A DNA stretch of 64,000 bases, from positions 1 through 64,000 of the forward strand of contig JAIQFQ010000003.1 of assembly GCA_020073245.1 (NCBI GenBank), given 5' to 3'. The notes under the pieces were generated by a model. That model saw only the letters and a list, made by a program, of their open reading frames with translations, searched no databases and was not told the DNA's origin. The translations under genes were made by a program, and so were the position numbers. Shown piece after piece: positions 49,818 to 58,946 of the stretch; position 1 is the stretch's first letter, and each line of letters begins with the position of its first letter. The DNA is from Terriglobia bacterium. GTDB taxonomy: Bacteria > Acidobacteriota > Thermoanaerobaculia > Thermoanaerobaculales > Thermoanaerobaculaceae.

Positions 49818-52517
49818 CTAGAAGTTGAGCTTCACCCCGATAGTCCCCCACCACTTGTAGTACTCCTCCTGCAGCGGCCTGTCCGACGTACCCTCGTAGA
49901 TGCGGTACGGCTCGTTGGTGAGGTTGTTCACCTCTAGGAACGCAGCGATCTTGTGCCCTATCTGCTGCTGGGCCGAGAAGTCGAGCTGGGTGTGGGTGTC
50001 CACCCACTGGTCGGGCGCGCCTTCCGTTCCGACAAAGAAGATGGCCTTGCCGTTGTAGTTGACCGAGACCCGCCCGGAGAACCCGGCCTTCTCGTAGGTC
50101 AGCGCGACGTTGCCGATGCCCTTGGCCTGCCCGGGCAGGGCGCTGTCGGGGTGTCCCGGGTAGCTCGACTTCGAGTCGGCGTAGGTGTAGTTCAAGTACA
50201 GCCCGAGCCCGTCGAGAGGCTTCGGAAGCGAGCTGAAGCGTGCCTGGTACGCGGCCTCGAGACCGCGCAGCCAGCCCTCCTCGGCGTTGATCGGCTGGGT
50301 GACCTCGTACGGTACGCCGTCGATGATCTCCTGTCCGACGGCGGTGTAGATGTTGTCCGTGATCCGCTTGTAGAACGCCCCCGCCGAGAAGATGCCGACC
50401 GACGGCAGGTAGTGCTCGAACAGCAGGTCGAGGTTCCACGACGTCGTGGCTTTGAGGTCGGGGTTGCCCTTGGTGATGGACTGACCCTCGTGACTAAGGA
50501 TGACGTTGGGGTTCACCTGAAAGAAGTCGGGACGCGCGAAGGAGCGTGTGATGGCGACCCGGAAGTTGGAACGCTCGCCGACCTTGTACTTGAGGTGGAC
50601 CATCGGCAGCACCGTGGTGTAGTCCTTCTTGCCGGAGATCGGGGTCAGGCCCGACGGGTTCCCTTCCGTATCGTAGATCAACTCGTGGGAGTCGTACGTG
50701 TTGTGGGTGTTCTCCGCCCGCACCCCGGCCAGGATGATGAGGTTGGCACCGAGGTCGAACTCGGCCATCCCATAGACCGCGATCGTGTTCTCCTTGGCAT
50801 TGAGGCCAGCCAGGGAATCTTCGAGGCTGTACTCGCCGGTCAGCGTGCCGTCTGCCTTGCCGTTGGCGAGGAAGTCCCTCATCTTCTTGGGATCCTCGAA
50901 CAACGGAAGGGTGTAGCGGCCGTCGACGAACGGCGTTGCGGTTGTGAAGGAGCCGAGGAAGTCGGTCAAGTACAACGTCTGGTCGGTGGTGTACGTGTAC
51001 AAGTCGTACGTCTGGTTCTTTTCCTTGAAGCGGGCCTTGGCGCCGAACTTGACGAGGCCGCTGAAGCTGGTGTCGCGGTAGAACGCTCTGGTGAGGTCGA
51101 CCGAGCCGGTGTAGTCCCTCTCGCTGGCGTGCTTGGCGGTCGTCACGAGCTTGTTGAACAGCGCCTTGGTAATGTCCATGTTGGTGGGGTTCGCCTGGAT
51201 GTTGTCCGGATCGATGGAGGTGGGGGAGACGTTGGGGCTGAACTTCACCTTCTTCTGGGTGAACGTCGTGGTGACCTGATCCGGTGTGTCCTCGGAGGAC
51301 TTGTTCCATGCGACGTGGTAGTTGAGGACCGACTCGCCGAGCATTGCACTCCCTCCGGCGCTGAGGGAGTTGATGTGGGAGGTCTGGGTGCGGTCGCGCA
51401 GCTCCCATCCTTCTTGGCCCTTCGTGACCAGGTTGCGGAGGTTCCGACGGATCTCGCTGTCCTTGTACAGGTTGAACAGCCCGCGCAGGTGGAACTCCGA
51501 GCCAGTCGAGAACTGCCGGTCGATCGAACCGGTGAAGCCGGACCGCTCCCGCGTGAGCGTGTAGTCACGGAGCGAGAGCTCATCCAGGTTGCCTTCGACA
51601 TAGGTCGGCTCGAAGTCGTCGGAGCCCCGGTTGGCCTGGCTGCCGGTCAGCGACAGCAGGAGGCCGGTCTTGCCCTCGCTGAAGCGCCGACCCCAGGTGA
51701 ACGCCGCGTTCGCGAGCGTGTCCTTCGAGATCGCGTCCCACCCCCCTCCGATCGTTGCCTGGATGCGCTGCTCCAGGGGCGCCCTCTTGGTCACCAGGTC
51801 CACCGTGCCCCCGATCGCGTCGCCGTCCATGTCGGGGGTGAGCGCCTTCGAGACCTGGATCGCCTCGAGGAGGTCGGCCGGGATGGTGTCGAGAGCGATC
51901 GTGCGCACATCGGCTTCGGACGCGGGGATGCGCTCGCCGTTGACGGTCGTGGAGTTCAGCCGCTGTTCGGTGCCGCGGATCAGCACGTAGCGCCCCTCGC
52001 CCTGGTCACGCAGCAGCGAGACTGCGGGGAGCCGCTGCGTCGCCTCGGCCGCGTTGGGGTCGGGGAACTGGCTCATCTGGTCCGACGCGACAACGTTGGT
52101 GATGTTGACCGCGTTCTCCTGGGTGTTGAGCGCCTTCGCCTGCCCCTCGATGATCGGCGAACCGCTGACCCTGATCGCCTCGCTGTACGCGAGCTTGGCG
52201 TCCAGGGTCGCCGTCTCACCGGCCGCTACCTTCACCGTCCCCGTCACCGCTGCCAAACCGAGGTAGGTGAACACGAGCGTGTGCTCGCCGGCGGGAACTG
52301 GGCCGATGCGGTACGCCCCGCGGAAGTTCGTGGTGGCTTCCAGGTTTGTTCCCGCCAGCGTGACGCTCACCTTGGACAGCGCATCGCCCGTCGGCCCTCG
52401 TACTGTTCCGACGATCGTGCCGCTGCCCGACTGCGCCTGGGCGACGCCAGAAAGCAGGGCAAGCCCAGCAATGAGAAACGGAATGATCCAACTTCGGTTC
52501 CTGTGCCCGGACGCCAT
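49818..52517 (-). CDS. TonB-dependent receptor
   Basis: Signal peptide, carboxypeptidase-regulatory-like domain, plug (AVNITNVVASDQMSQFPDPNAAEATQRLPAVSLLRDQGEGRYVLIRG), C-terminal Phe. Confidence 0.93.
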   Translation of the reverse strand: MASGHRNRSWIIPFLIAGLALLSGVAQAQSGSGTIVGTVRGPTGDALSKVSVTLAGTNLEATTNFRGAYRIGPVPAGEHTLVFTYLGLAAVTGTVKVAAGETATLDAKLAYSEAIRVSGSPIIEGQAKALNTQENAVNITNVVASDQMSQFPDPNAAEATQRLPAVSLLRDQGEGRYVLIRGTEQRLNSTTVNGERIPASEADVRTIALDTIPADLLEAIQVSKALTPDMDGDAIGGTVDLVTKRAPLEQRIQATIGGGWDAISKDTLANAAFTWGRRFSEGKTGLLLSLTGSQANRGSDDFEPTYVEGNLDELSLRDYTLTRERSGFTGSIDRQFSTGSEFHLRGLFNLYKDSEIRRNLRNLVTKGQEGWELRDRTQTSHINSLSAGGSAMLGESVLNYHVAWNKSSEDTPDQVTTTFTQKKVKFSPNVSPTSIDPDNIQANPTNMDITKALFNKLVTTAKHASERDYTGSVDLTRAFYRDTSFSGLVKFGAKARFKEKNQTYDLYTYTTDQTLYLTDFLGSFTTATPFVDGRYTLPLFEDPKKMRDFLANGKADGTLTGEYSLEDSLAGLNAKENTIAVYGMAEFDLGANLIILAGVRAENTHNTYDSHELIYDTEGNPSGLTPISGKKDYTTVLPMVHLKYKVGERSNFRVAITRSFARPDFFQVNPNVILSHEGQSITKGNPDLKATTSWNLDLLFEHYLPSVGIFSAGAFYKRITDNIYTAVGQEIIDGVPYEVTQPINAEEGWLRGLEAAYQARFSSLPKPLDGLGLYLNYTYADSKSSYPGHPDSALPGQAKGIGNVALTYEKAGFSGRVSVNYNGKAIFFVGTEGAPDQWVDTHTQLDFSAQQQIGHKIAAFLEVNNLTNEPYRIYEGTSDRPLQEEYYKWWGTIGVKLNF

Positions 52518-52594
52518 CGTCTCCTCCTTGCAGGTTGGTTGTGCCCTTCGCACGGTGGATTCGCTCCGTACCTACCGCGTTTGGGACCCCGTTA

Positions 52595-52606
52595 TGGAAC
52601 GTTCCA
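52595..52606. promoter_or_regulatory. LacI-family operator O1 TGGAACGTTCCA
   Basis: Perfect 12-bp palindrome in TonB receptor/lacI intergenic region. Confidence 0.75.
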
Positions 52607-52684
52607 ACTGCGCCGTTTAAAAGAATCACCTCCCGTCCTACGTGCTACCTGCACACCGCGCTTGGCGGTTTCGTGGCGCCGTAC

Positions 52685-52696
52685 TGGAACGTTCCA
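52685..52696. promoter_or_regulatory. LacI-family operator O2 TGGAACGTTCCA
   Basis: Perfect 12-bp palindrome. Confidence 0.75.
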
Positions 52697-52698
52697 TC

Positions 52699-52728
52699 TT
52701 GCAACCAACCGAATAGTTCTGCTATGAT
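52699..52728 (+). promoter_or_regulatory. Predicted lacI promoter (TTGCAA - 18 nt - TATGAT)
   Basis: -35/-10-like hexamers located between operators O2 and O3. Confidence 0.55.
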
Positions 52729-52729
52729 T

Positions 52730-52741
52730 CGGAGCGTTCCA
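52730..52741. promoter_or_regulatory. LacI-family operator O3 CGGAGCGTTCCA
   Basis: 10/12 match to palindrome, directly downstream of -10 and 12 bp upstream of the lacI ATG. Confidence 0.65.
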
Positions 52742-52752
52742 GGAGGAATCTA

Positions 52753-53808
52753 ATGCCAAGGAGGAGCAATGTCAAGACTCAGCCCTCTCAAAGCGAACCC
52801 ACGATCCTGGATGTGGCACGCAAGGCGCGCGTCTCGAAGTCGCTCGTCTCGATGGTGATCCGCGGAGACGACGGCGTCAGCCCCAAGAACCGGGAGGCGG
52901 TACTGAATGCCATCGAGGAGCTCAACTACCGCCCCAACGCGATCGCCCGTAGCCTCGTGGAACGCCGGACCCGGATACTCGGAGTGATGATCTCGGACCT
53001 CCGCAACCCGTTCTTCGGTGACGTGGTGTCCGGAATCCAGATACGGGCCGAGGAGCTTGGCTACCGGGTGCTGTTCAACACCGGTGACTGCGTGCCGAAG
53101 CTGGAGGAGGCAGCGATCGAGAGCCTTCTCGAGCTTCGGGTCGACGGTTTGATCCTGGCGGCCCCGCGGGTCGACGATCCGATCATCGAGCGTGCCGGCC
53201 GCGTGCTGCCGGTCGTTGTGCTCAACCGAGACACCTCCGCCACCCACAGCGACAGCGTCACCAACGACAACATCGCCGGTGCCGGCCTCGCGGTCGAGCA
53301 CCTCGCCGGCCTGGGGCATACCCGCATCGCCCACATCGACGGTGGAGGCGGTGCTGGAGCCAGCGTGCGCCGAGAGGGGTATCTGCGGGCAATGCGGCGG
53401 CTGGGCCTCGGGGACCATATCCTCACGGTCGAAGGAGCGTTCACCGAGAACGGCGGCTACCGCGGCGCCTGCGAACTCCTCAAGAGCGCCCCGCTCCCCA
53501 CTGCGATCTTCGCCGCCAACGACATTTCCGCAATCGGCGCGCTGAGGGCGCTTGAAGAGGCGGGACTGCGCACCCCCGCCGACGTCTCCGTTGTCGGCTA
53601 CGACAACACCTCGCTGGCGGCGCTTCATCAGATCTCGCTCACGAGCGTCCAGCAGTTCGGGACGGACAACGGTCGCCTCGGGGTCGAGTGCCTCGTCGAG
53701 CGCATCGAGGGGAAACGGTCGACGCCCCGGCACGAGGTCCATGCGCCGACGCTGGTGGTGCGCTCCTCCACTGGGCCGCCTCCCAACGAACCCAAAACGC
53801 TTTCCTGA
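52753..53808 (+). CDS. LacI-family transcriptional regulator
   Basis: TILDVARKARVSKSLVSMVIRGDDGVSPKNREAVLNAIEELNYRPNAIARSL HTH; SBP-like effector domain. Confidence 0.95.
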   Translation: MPRRSNVKTQPSQSEPTILDVARKARVSKSLVSMVIRGDDGVSPKNREAVLNAIEELNYRPNAIARSLVERRTRILGVMISDLRNPFFGDVVSGIQIRAEELGYRVLFNTGDCVPKLEEAAIESLLELRVDGLILAAPRVDDPIIERAGRVLPVVVLNRDTSATHSDSVTNDNIAGAGLAVEHLAGLGHTRIAHIDGGGGAGASVRREGYLRAMRRLGLGDHILTVEGAFTENGGYRGACELLKSAPLPTAIFAANDISAIGALRALEEAGLRTPADVSVVGYDNTSLAALHQISLTSVQQFGTDNGRLGVECLVERIEGKRSTPRHEVHAPTLVVRSSTGPPPNEPKTLS

Positions 53809-53860
53809 AGCGTCCTCCAGGATCCCTCGGCCCGTGACTCCAGCGGCGAGGGTGTTCGGA

Positions 53861-55360
53861 TCAAGACCGGGACTCACCAAGGGCCAGCTGCATGACCCGC
53901 TCCTGTGTGGCCTCGGCGCGGTCCAGCACGCCTTGGAGCGCACCCTCGTGCATGACCGCCACGCGATCGGCCAGACCGAGCAGCTCCGGCATCTCGCTCG
54001 TGATCAACACCACGGCGACGCCTTGCCCGACCAGCTCGCCGATCAGCTCGTAGATCTCGGCCTTGGCCGCCACGTCGATCCCACGCGTGGGCTCGTCGAA
54101 CAGCAGCACTCGACACCGGGCCGCGAGCCAGCGGGCCAGCACCACTTTCTGCTGGTTCCCGCCCGAGAGGCTTACGGTCTCCTGATCCAGAGACGCGAGG
54201 TGGATTTTCAGCCTCTCGACCAGCCCCTCGGCCCTTTCGCGCTCGGCGCGGAGATCGAGCACGCCGAACCGGGCGACGTCGTCGAGGCTGGTCAGGGTGA
54301 TGTTCTCCCCGACCGAGCGCTGCAGCATCAACCCCTGGCGCTTTCGGTCCTCGGTGATGAACCCCAGGCCCGCGGCGATGGACGCGCCTGGGTTCCGGCC
54401 CGACATCGTCCGGCCTGTCACGCGGACCGTGCCACCGTCAGCGACATCGGCACCGAAGATGGCTCGGGCCAGCTCAGTTCGCCCCGACCCCATCAGACCG
54501 GCAACACCCAGGATCTCTCCCGAACGGACCGACAGGCTGACCGGCGAGAGGACGCCCGCGCGAACGAGGCCCTCCACCTGCAAGACGACCTCTCCGATCC
54601 GCACCTCGCGCTTGGGGATCTGCTCGGCGATGGTGCGCCCCACCATGAGCTGAATGAGTTCGGCCACCTCCGTGTGCTTTACGTCCCGCGTTCCCACGGT
54701 ACGGCCGTCGCGCATCACGGTGACACGGTCGCCGATGGCGAAGATGTCTTTCATCCGGTGCGAGATGAAGATCACTGGCACGCCGTCGCCGCAGAGCGAG
54801 TGAATCACATCGAAAAGGGCCTCGATCTCGCTGTCGGAGAGCGCGGCCGTGGGCTCGTCCATCACCAGCAGCCGGGCCCTCTGCCGGAGCGCGCAGGCGA
54901 TCTCGACGAGCTGCTGCTCGGCCACCGACAGATCGGCGACCGGCGTGTCCGGGTCCACATCACAGCGAAGCTTGGCGAGCAGGTTCTGCGCGCCCTGGCG
55001 CATCGCATCGCTCCGGATCAAACCGCCGTGGGTGGGCTCATGGCCCAGGAAGACGTTCTCGGCCACGCTCAGGCCAGGCACCAGGTTGAGCTCCTGGTGG
55101 ATCATGACGAGACCCCGGGACTCAGCTTCCAGAGGGCTCGCTGGCCGGATGGCCTCGCCCGCAAAAGTCACGACGCCGGAGTCGGCGGTGTACTGGCCGC
55201 ACAGGATCTTCATGAGGGTGGACTTGCCGGCGCCGTTCTCGCCGAGCAGCACGTGGACCTCACCCGGAAGCACGTCGAGTCCGGCGTCCTGGAGGGCCTG
55301 CACGCCGGGGAAGCGTTTGCAGATCCCCCGCATCCGGAGAATCGGCTCCATGCCCGTCAC
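53861..55360 (-). CDS. Sugar ABC transporter ATP-binding protein (RbsA/MglA-type, duplicated ATPase)
   Basis: LLGENGAGKSTLMKILCG; DLSVAEQQLVEIACAL; SLSGGNQQKVVLARWLA; EPTRGIDVAAKAEIY. Confidence 0.94.
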   Translation of the reverse strand: MTGMEPILRMRGICKRFPGVQALQDAGLDVLPGEVHVLLGENGAGKSTLMKILCGQYTADSGVVTFAGEAIRPASPLEAESRGLVMIHQELNLVPGLSVAENVFLGHEPTHGGLIRSDAMRQGAQNLLAKLRCDVDPDTPVADLSVAEQQLVEIACALRQRARLLVMDEPTAALSDSEIEALFDVIHSLCGDGVPVIFISHRMKDIFAIGDRVTVMRDGRTVGTRDVKHTEVAELIQLMVGRTIAEQIPKREVRIGEVVLQVEGLVRAGVLSPVSLSVRSGEILGVAGLMGSGRTELARAIFGADVADGGTVRVTGRTMSGRNPGASIAAGLGFITEDRKRQGLMLQRSVGENITLTSLDDVARFGVLDLRAERERAEGLVERLKIHLASLDQETVSLSGGNQQKVVLARWLAARCRVLLFDEPTRGIDVAAKAEIYELIGELVGQGVAVVLITSEMPELLGLADRVAVMHEGALQGVLDRAEATQERVMQLALGESRS

Positions 55361-57315
55361 GGGTTCCCCCTCGAGGGCGGGGCCTTCATCCCCCTCTTCG
55401 CGAAGGAGCCGACGTTCAGCCGGTCGATCATCTCTACCCGCGTGAGGATCTCCCTGGGGGGAGTCGTGCCGTCCCGCAGGAGGGCGACGGCATGGCGCAA
55501 TCCCAGGCGTCCCATCTCGCCGGGAAACTGGGCAACCGAGCCAAGCAGGCGCCCCGAGCCGATGTTGGCCAGGGCATCCGGGATCGCATCGAAGCCGACC
55601 ACGCCCACGTGCCCCAGTCGCCGCGCAGCAGCCACGGCCTCGAGCGCCCCCAATGCCATCTCATCGTTGGCGGCGAAGATGGCATCGAGGTCCGGATGGG
55701 CCTGAAGCAGGTTCTCCGCCACGGTGTAGGCGCGGGCCCGCTCCCAGTCGGCCGTCTGGCTCGCCACCACTCGGATACCCGGATGAGCCTCGATTCCATT
55801 CAGGAACCCGAGGCGTCGCCGATCAGCGGTCTCGTGCCCCGAGATCCCCTCGATGATCGCCACGTTTCCTTTGCCGCCCAATTTGTCCGCAAGATAGCGA
55901 CCGGCCACGGCGCCGCCTTCGAAGTTATCCGAGCCGATGAAGGTGAGTACCCTAGCTCCCATCGACTCGGCCGCTCCCTGATCGATCCGTGTGTCGAGAA
56001 TCAACACCGGGATGCCCGCGTCGTTGGCCTTCCGGATCGCCGGGACGAGTTCCTTGGAGCCGGCCGGCGCCAGCAGGATGGCGTCCACCTTTTGCTGAAT
56101 CAGGTTCTCGATGATCTGATACTGCCGTTCGACGTCCGTCTCCCGGTCTGCTGCAAGCGAGACGAGACGGACCCCTTGGGCCGCGGCTTCGCGTTCGGCC
56201 GCCTGTTGCATCTCCGCCCAGAACGGTGAGTTCAAGGCCTTGGGCACGAAGGCGATGGTGAATGTCTTTGCCTGCGTGGGCGCATTGAAGGTGGCCCGGA
56301 TCCCAAAGGCTGCCGCCATGACCACCGCCGCGCCGATGCCAGCGAGGACAAGCTTGCGGTAGCGCGTCCATCCCCTGAGCTTCTCGGCCTCGGCAGCGCG
56401 GTGCCGCGCGCGGTCGAAGACGACCGCGGCCACGAGCACCCCACCCACCACCATCCCTTCCAAGGCAGATGGGACGTTCAGAGCGTTCAAACCGTTGCGC
56501 AGCGTCCCCATGATCAGCGCGCCGACGAGCGTGCCCAGAACACCGCCCTCACCACCCATCAGGCTCACCCCGCCGATGACTGCCGCAGCGATGGCGTACA
56601 GCTCGTACATCTCGCCCGAGAGCGGCGAGGCGGCATTCAGCCGCGAGGTCATCAGGACCGCCGCCACACCGGCCATCAGCCCGGACAGCGTGTAAATCGC
56701 CACCTTGTATCGGCCGACCCGCACGCCGGAAAGCCACGCTGCCTGTTCGTTGCCACCGATGGCGTAGCTGTAGCGGCCGAGCTTTGTGCGCGTGAGCACG
56801 AGGTGGGCAAGCACGTACAGGACCGCCACGATCAGAACCAGGACGGGGACACCTGCGACGCTGCCGGAAAGCGCGCGGAACGACTCCGGCAGGCCGCTGA
56901 TCGGTTTGGACCCGGAGTAGATCTTGGCCGCGCTGCGGGCGATCAGCATCATGCCGAGCGTGGTGATGAACGGGGGAATCCGACCCAAGGTGGTAATCAG
57001 CCCGTTGGCCAGGCCGCACACCCCTCCGACCAGCAGTCCGGCACCGATGGCGACCGCGCCCGAGTGCCCGGCCACGAGTTGGTCGGCCACCACCAGACCG
57101 CACAAGGCGAGGATGGAGCCTACCGACAGATCGATCCCCCCCGAGATGATCACGAACGTCAAGCCGATGCCGAGGATCGCGTTGATCGCCGACTGCTGCA
57201 TCACGTTGAGCAGGTTGTCCGTGGCCAGGAAGTGGGGTGAGGCGATGCCGAAAAGGAGCGCTACCCCGATCAGCACGAAGAGCGTCTGTAGGCGCGGGGA
57301 GAGATGGCGGATCAT
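55357..57315 (-). CDS. Fused sugar ABC permease (RbsC-like) + periplasmic binding domain (RbsB-like)
   Basis: N-terminal permease (GLTFVIISGGIDLSVGSILAL) continues in one ORF into FTIAFVPKALNSPFWAEMQQAAEREAAAQGV...LDAIFAANDEMALGALEA. Confidence 0.9.
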   Translation of the reverse strand: MIRHLSPRLQTLFVLIGVALLFGIASPHFLATDNLLNVMQQSAINAILGIGLTFVIISGGIDLSVGSILALCGLVVADQLVAGHSGAVAIGAGLLVGGVCGLANGLITTLGRIPPFITTLGMMLIARSAAKIYSGSKPISGLPESFRALSGSVAGVPVLVLIVAVLYVLAHLVLTRTKLGRYSYAIGGNEQAAWLSGVRVGRYKVAIYTLSGLMAGVAAVLMTSRLNAASPLSGEMYELYAIAAAVIGGVSLMGGEGGVLGTLVGALIMGTLRNGLNALNVPSALEGMVVGGVLVAAVVFDRARHRAAEAEKLRGWTRYRKLVLAGIGAAVVMAAAFGIRATFNAPTQAKTFTIAFVPKALNSPFWAEMQQAAEREAAAQGVRLVSLAADRETDVERQYQIIENLIQQKVDAILLAPAGSKELVPAIRKANDAGIPVLILDTRIDQGAAESMGARVLTFIGSDNFEGGAVAGRYLADKLGGKGNVAIIEGISGHETADRRRLGFLNGIEAHPGIRVVASQTADWERARAYTVAENLLQAHPDLDAIFAANDEMALGALEAVAAARRLGHVGVVGFDAIPDALANIGSGRLLGSVAQFPGEMGRLGLRHAVALLRDGTTPPREILTRVEMIDRLNVGSFAKRGMKAPPSRGNP

Positions 57316-57450
57316 GCGCGTCCTCCCTTTTCAGGGCCGCGGTGCCGATGAGCCTGGCTCCAGCACCGTCGTGCGAAGAGAAGCGGTGGTAAGTTGCGAG
57401 GATCCCTCAAATCTCGGTGGGCTACTCGTGACGGCGCGGAAGGGGGAGAC

Positions 57451-57479
57451 TTGACATCGTTCCGTTTAGCCATTAGATT
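57451..57479 (+). promoter_or_regulatory. Predicted promoter TTGACA - 17 nt - TAGATT for the iolM/phytase operon
   Basis: Consensus -35 with 17-bp spacer; operator O4 begins 5 bp after the -10. Confidence 0.6.
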
Positions 57480-57484
57480 CCTTT

Positions 57485-57496
57485 TGGAACGCTCCG
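57485..57496. promoter_or_regulatory. LacI-family operator O4 TGGAACGCTCCG
   Basis: 10/12 match to TGGAACGTTCCA. Confidence 0.65.
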
Positions 57497-57528
57497 AAGG
57501 ATACCGCGTGAGTTGCGAAGGTGCAAGC

Positions 57529-57540
57529 TGGAACGTTCCT
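57529..57540. promoter_or_regulatory. LacI-family operator O5 TGGAACGTTCCT
   Basis: 11/12 match. Confidence 0.7.
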
Positions 57541-57610
57541 AGGGACGATACTAATGCGTTTCTTGCCGTAGGGAGGGTGAATCCGGAAGCCATTTCATTA
57601 GGGTTGGTGT

Positions 57611-57622
57611 TGGAACGTTCCA
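57611..57622. promoter_or_regulatory. LacI-family operator O6 TGGAACGTTCCA
   Basis: Perfect palindrome (TTGGAACGTTCCAA). Confidence 0.75.
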
Positions 57623-57659
57623 AAACGAGCCTTGCGAACTGACGAAAGGGAGAGAGGCC

Positions 57660-58859
57660 ATGCAAACGACGATGCGGGGTGTGACGCTTCACGCGGAGTG
57701 GAAGCCGAAACCGGGGTTCAAGCTGGGTGCCAAGGACATCGACGGGAAGCAGACCTACCTCGGCAGCAAGGTCTGGAAGAACCCGAAGTTGTCGATCGAC
57801 GAGCACCGGATCCCGGAGCCGAAGGACGACGAGGTGCTGATCGAGATGAAGGCGGTCGGGATCTGCGGCTCCGACGTCCACATGAACCAGGCCACCGATG
57901 ACGGGTACATCTTCTACCCCGGTCTCACCGGCTTCCCGGCGATCCTGGGCCACGAGGTGGCCGGCGTTGTCGTCAGGGGCGGCAAGAACGCCCTCGACAA
58001 AAGGACGATGAAGCCGTTCAAAGGCGGCGAACCCGTCTGCTCCGAGGAGATGGTGTGGTGCGCCAAGTGCCGGCCGTGCGCGGACGGGCTGCCCAACCAC
58101 TGCGAGAAGCTGGACGAGATCGGTTTCAACGTGAACGGCGGGTTTGCCCGCTACATCGTTGTGCCGTCGCGCCTGGTCTGGAGCCTGGAGCCGCTGCGCC
58201 GAGCGTATAAGGGGGACGACATCTTCCTCGCCGGCTCGCTGATCGAACCTACCTCTGTCGCCTACACCGCCATGATCCAGTGGGGTGGGGGCGTTCGCCC
58301 CGGCGACAACGTGGTGATCTGCGGCGGCGGACCGATCGGAATGGCGGCGCTCAGGATCATGAAGACGCAGGGGGCATCCACGGTCATCCTCTCGGAGACC
58401 GAACCCGCGCGCCAGAAGCTCGGCAAGCTGATGGGCGCAGACCACGTGATCGATCCCAGCAAAGAGAACTTCACCGAGCGTGTGCTGCAGTTGACCGATG
58501 GCATGGGAGCCAAGCTCTACCTCGAGGCTACGGGCTTGCCGACGATCGTCTACCCCGCCATCGAGCAGGCGATCTGGGAGGGGAGAACGCTCAACTCAAC
58601 GGTGGTGGTTGTCGCCCGCGCCGACGCGAAGATGCCGGTGACGGGTGAGGTTCTCCAGGTGCGCCGCGCGCAGATCGTCGGGTCGCAGGGGCACTCGGGC
58701 CACGGGACGTTCCCGCACGTGATCGAGGCGATGGCGGCTGGGATGGACATGACGCCGATCATCACGAAGAGGATCAAGCTTGACCAGGTCCCTGAGCACA
58801 TAACCCTGCTGCGTACGAACCGCACCGAGGTCAAGATCACCTGCGTGGACTTCCAATAA
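57660..58859 (+). CDS. iolM: Zn-dependent alcohol dehydrogenase, scyllo-inosose 3-dehydrogenase-like (IolM)
   Basis: GVTLHAEWKPKPGFKLGAKDIDGKQTYLGSKVW; CGSDVHMNQATDDGYIFYPGLTGFPAILGHEVAG; EEMVWCAKCRPCADGLPNHCEKL; RRAQIVGSQGHSGHGTFPHVI. Confidence 0.85.
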   Translation: MQTTMRGVTLHAEWKPKPGFKLGAKDIDGKQTYLGSKVWKNPKLSIDEHRIPEPKDDEVLIEMKAVGICGSDVHMNQATDDGYIFYPGLTGFPAILGHEVAGVVVRGGKNALDKRTMKPFKGGEPVCSEEMVWCAKCRPCADGLPNHCEKLDEIGFNVNGGFARYIVVPSRLVWSLEPLRRAYKGDDIFLAGSLIEPTSVAYTAMIQWGGGVRPGDNVVICGGGPIGMAALRIMKTQGASTVILSETEPARQKLGKLMGADHVIDPSKENFTERVLQLTDGMGAKLYLEATGLPTIVYPAIEQAIWEGRTLNSTVVVVARADAKMPVTGEVLQVRRAQIVGSQGHSGHGTFPHVIEAMAAGMDMTPIITKRIKLDQVPEHITLLRTNRTEVKITCVDFQ

Positions 58860-58946
58860 CCCCGGCGACGGTGCGAGTGCGCCTGACCGCGCGTGCGCGA
58901 GGTGCAAGAGGAGAAGGCGGGTTGCGCTCCTCAAGGAGGGGACACG

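Noticed and set aside
49953-52727. 924-aa + strand ORF opposite the TonB receptor
   Set aside because: Shadow ORF from high-GC codon bias; composition is Arg/Val/Asp-rich with no domain features, while the antisense frame is a clear TonB receptor.
33981-58859. Canonical Bacillus-type iolABCDE inositol pathway
   Set aside because: No IolE dehydratase, IolD trihydroxycyclohexanedione hydrolase, IolB isomerase or IolA dehydrogenase recognised; enzymes match the Thermotoga-type oxidative route.
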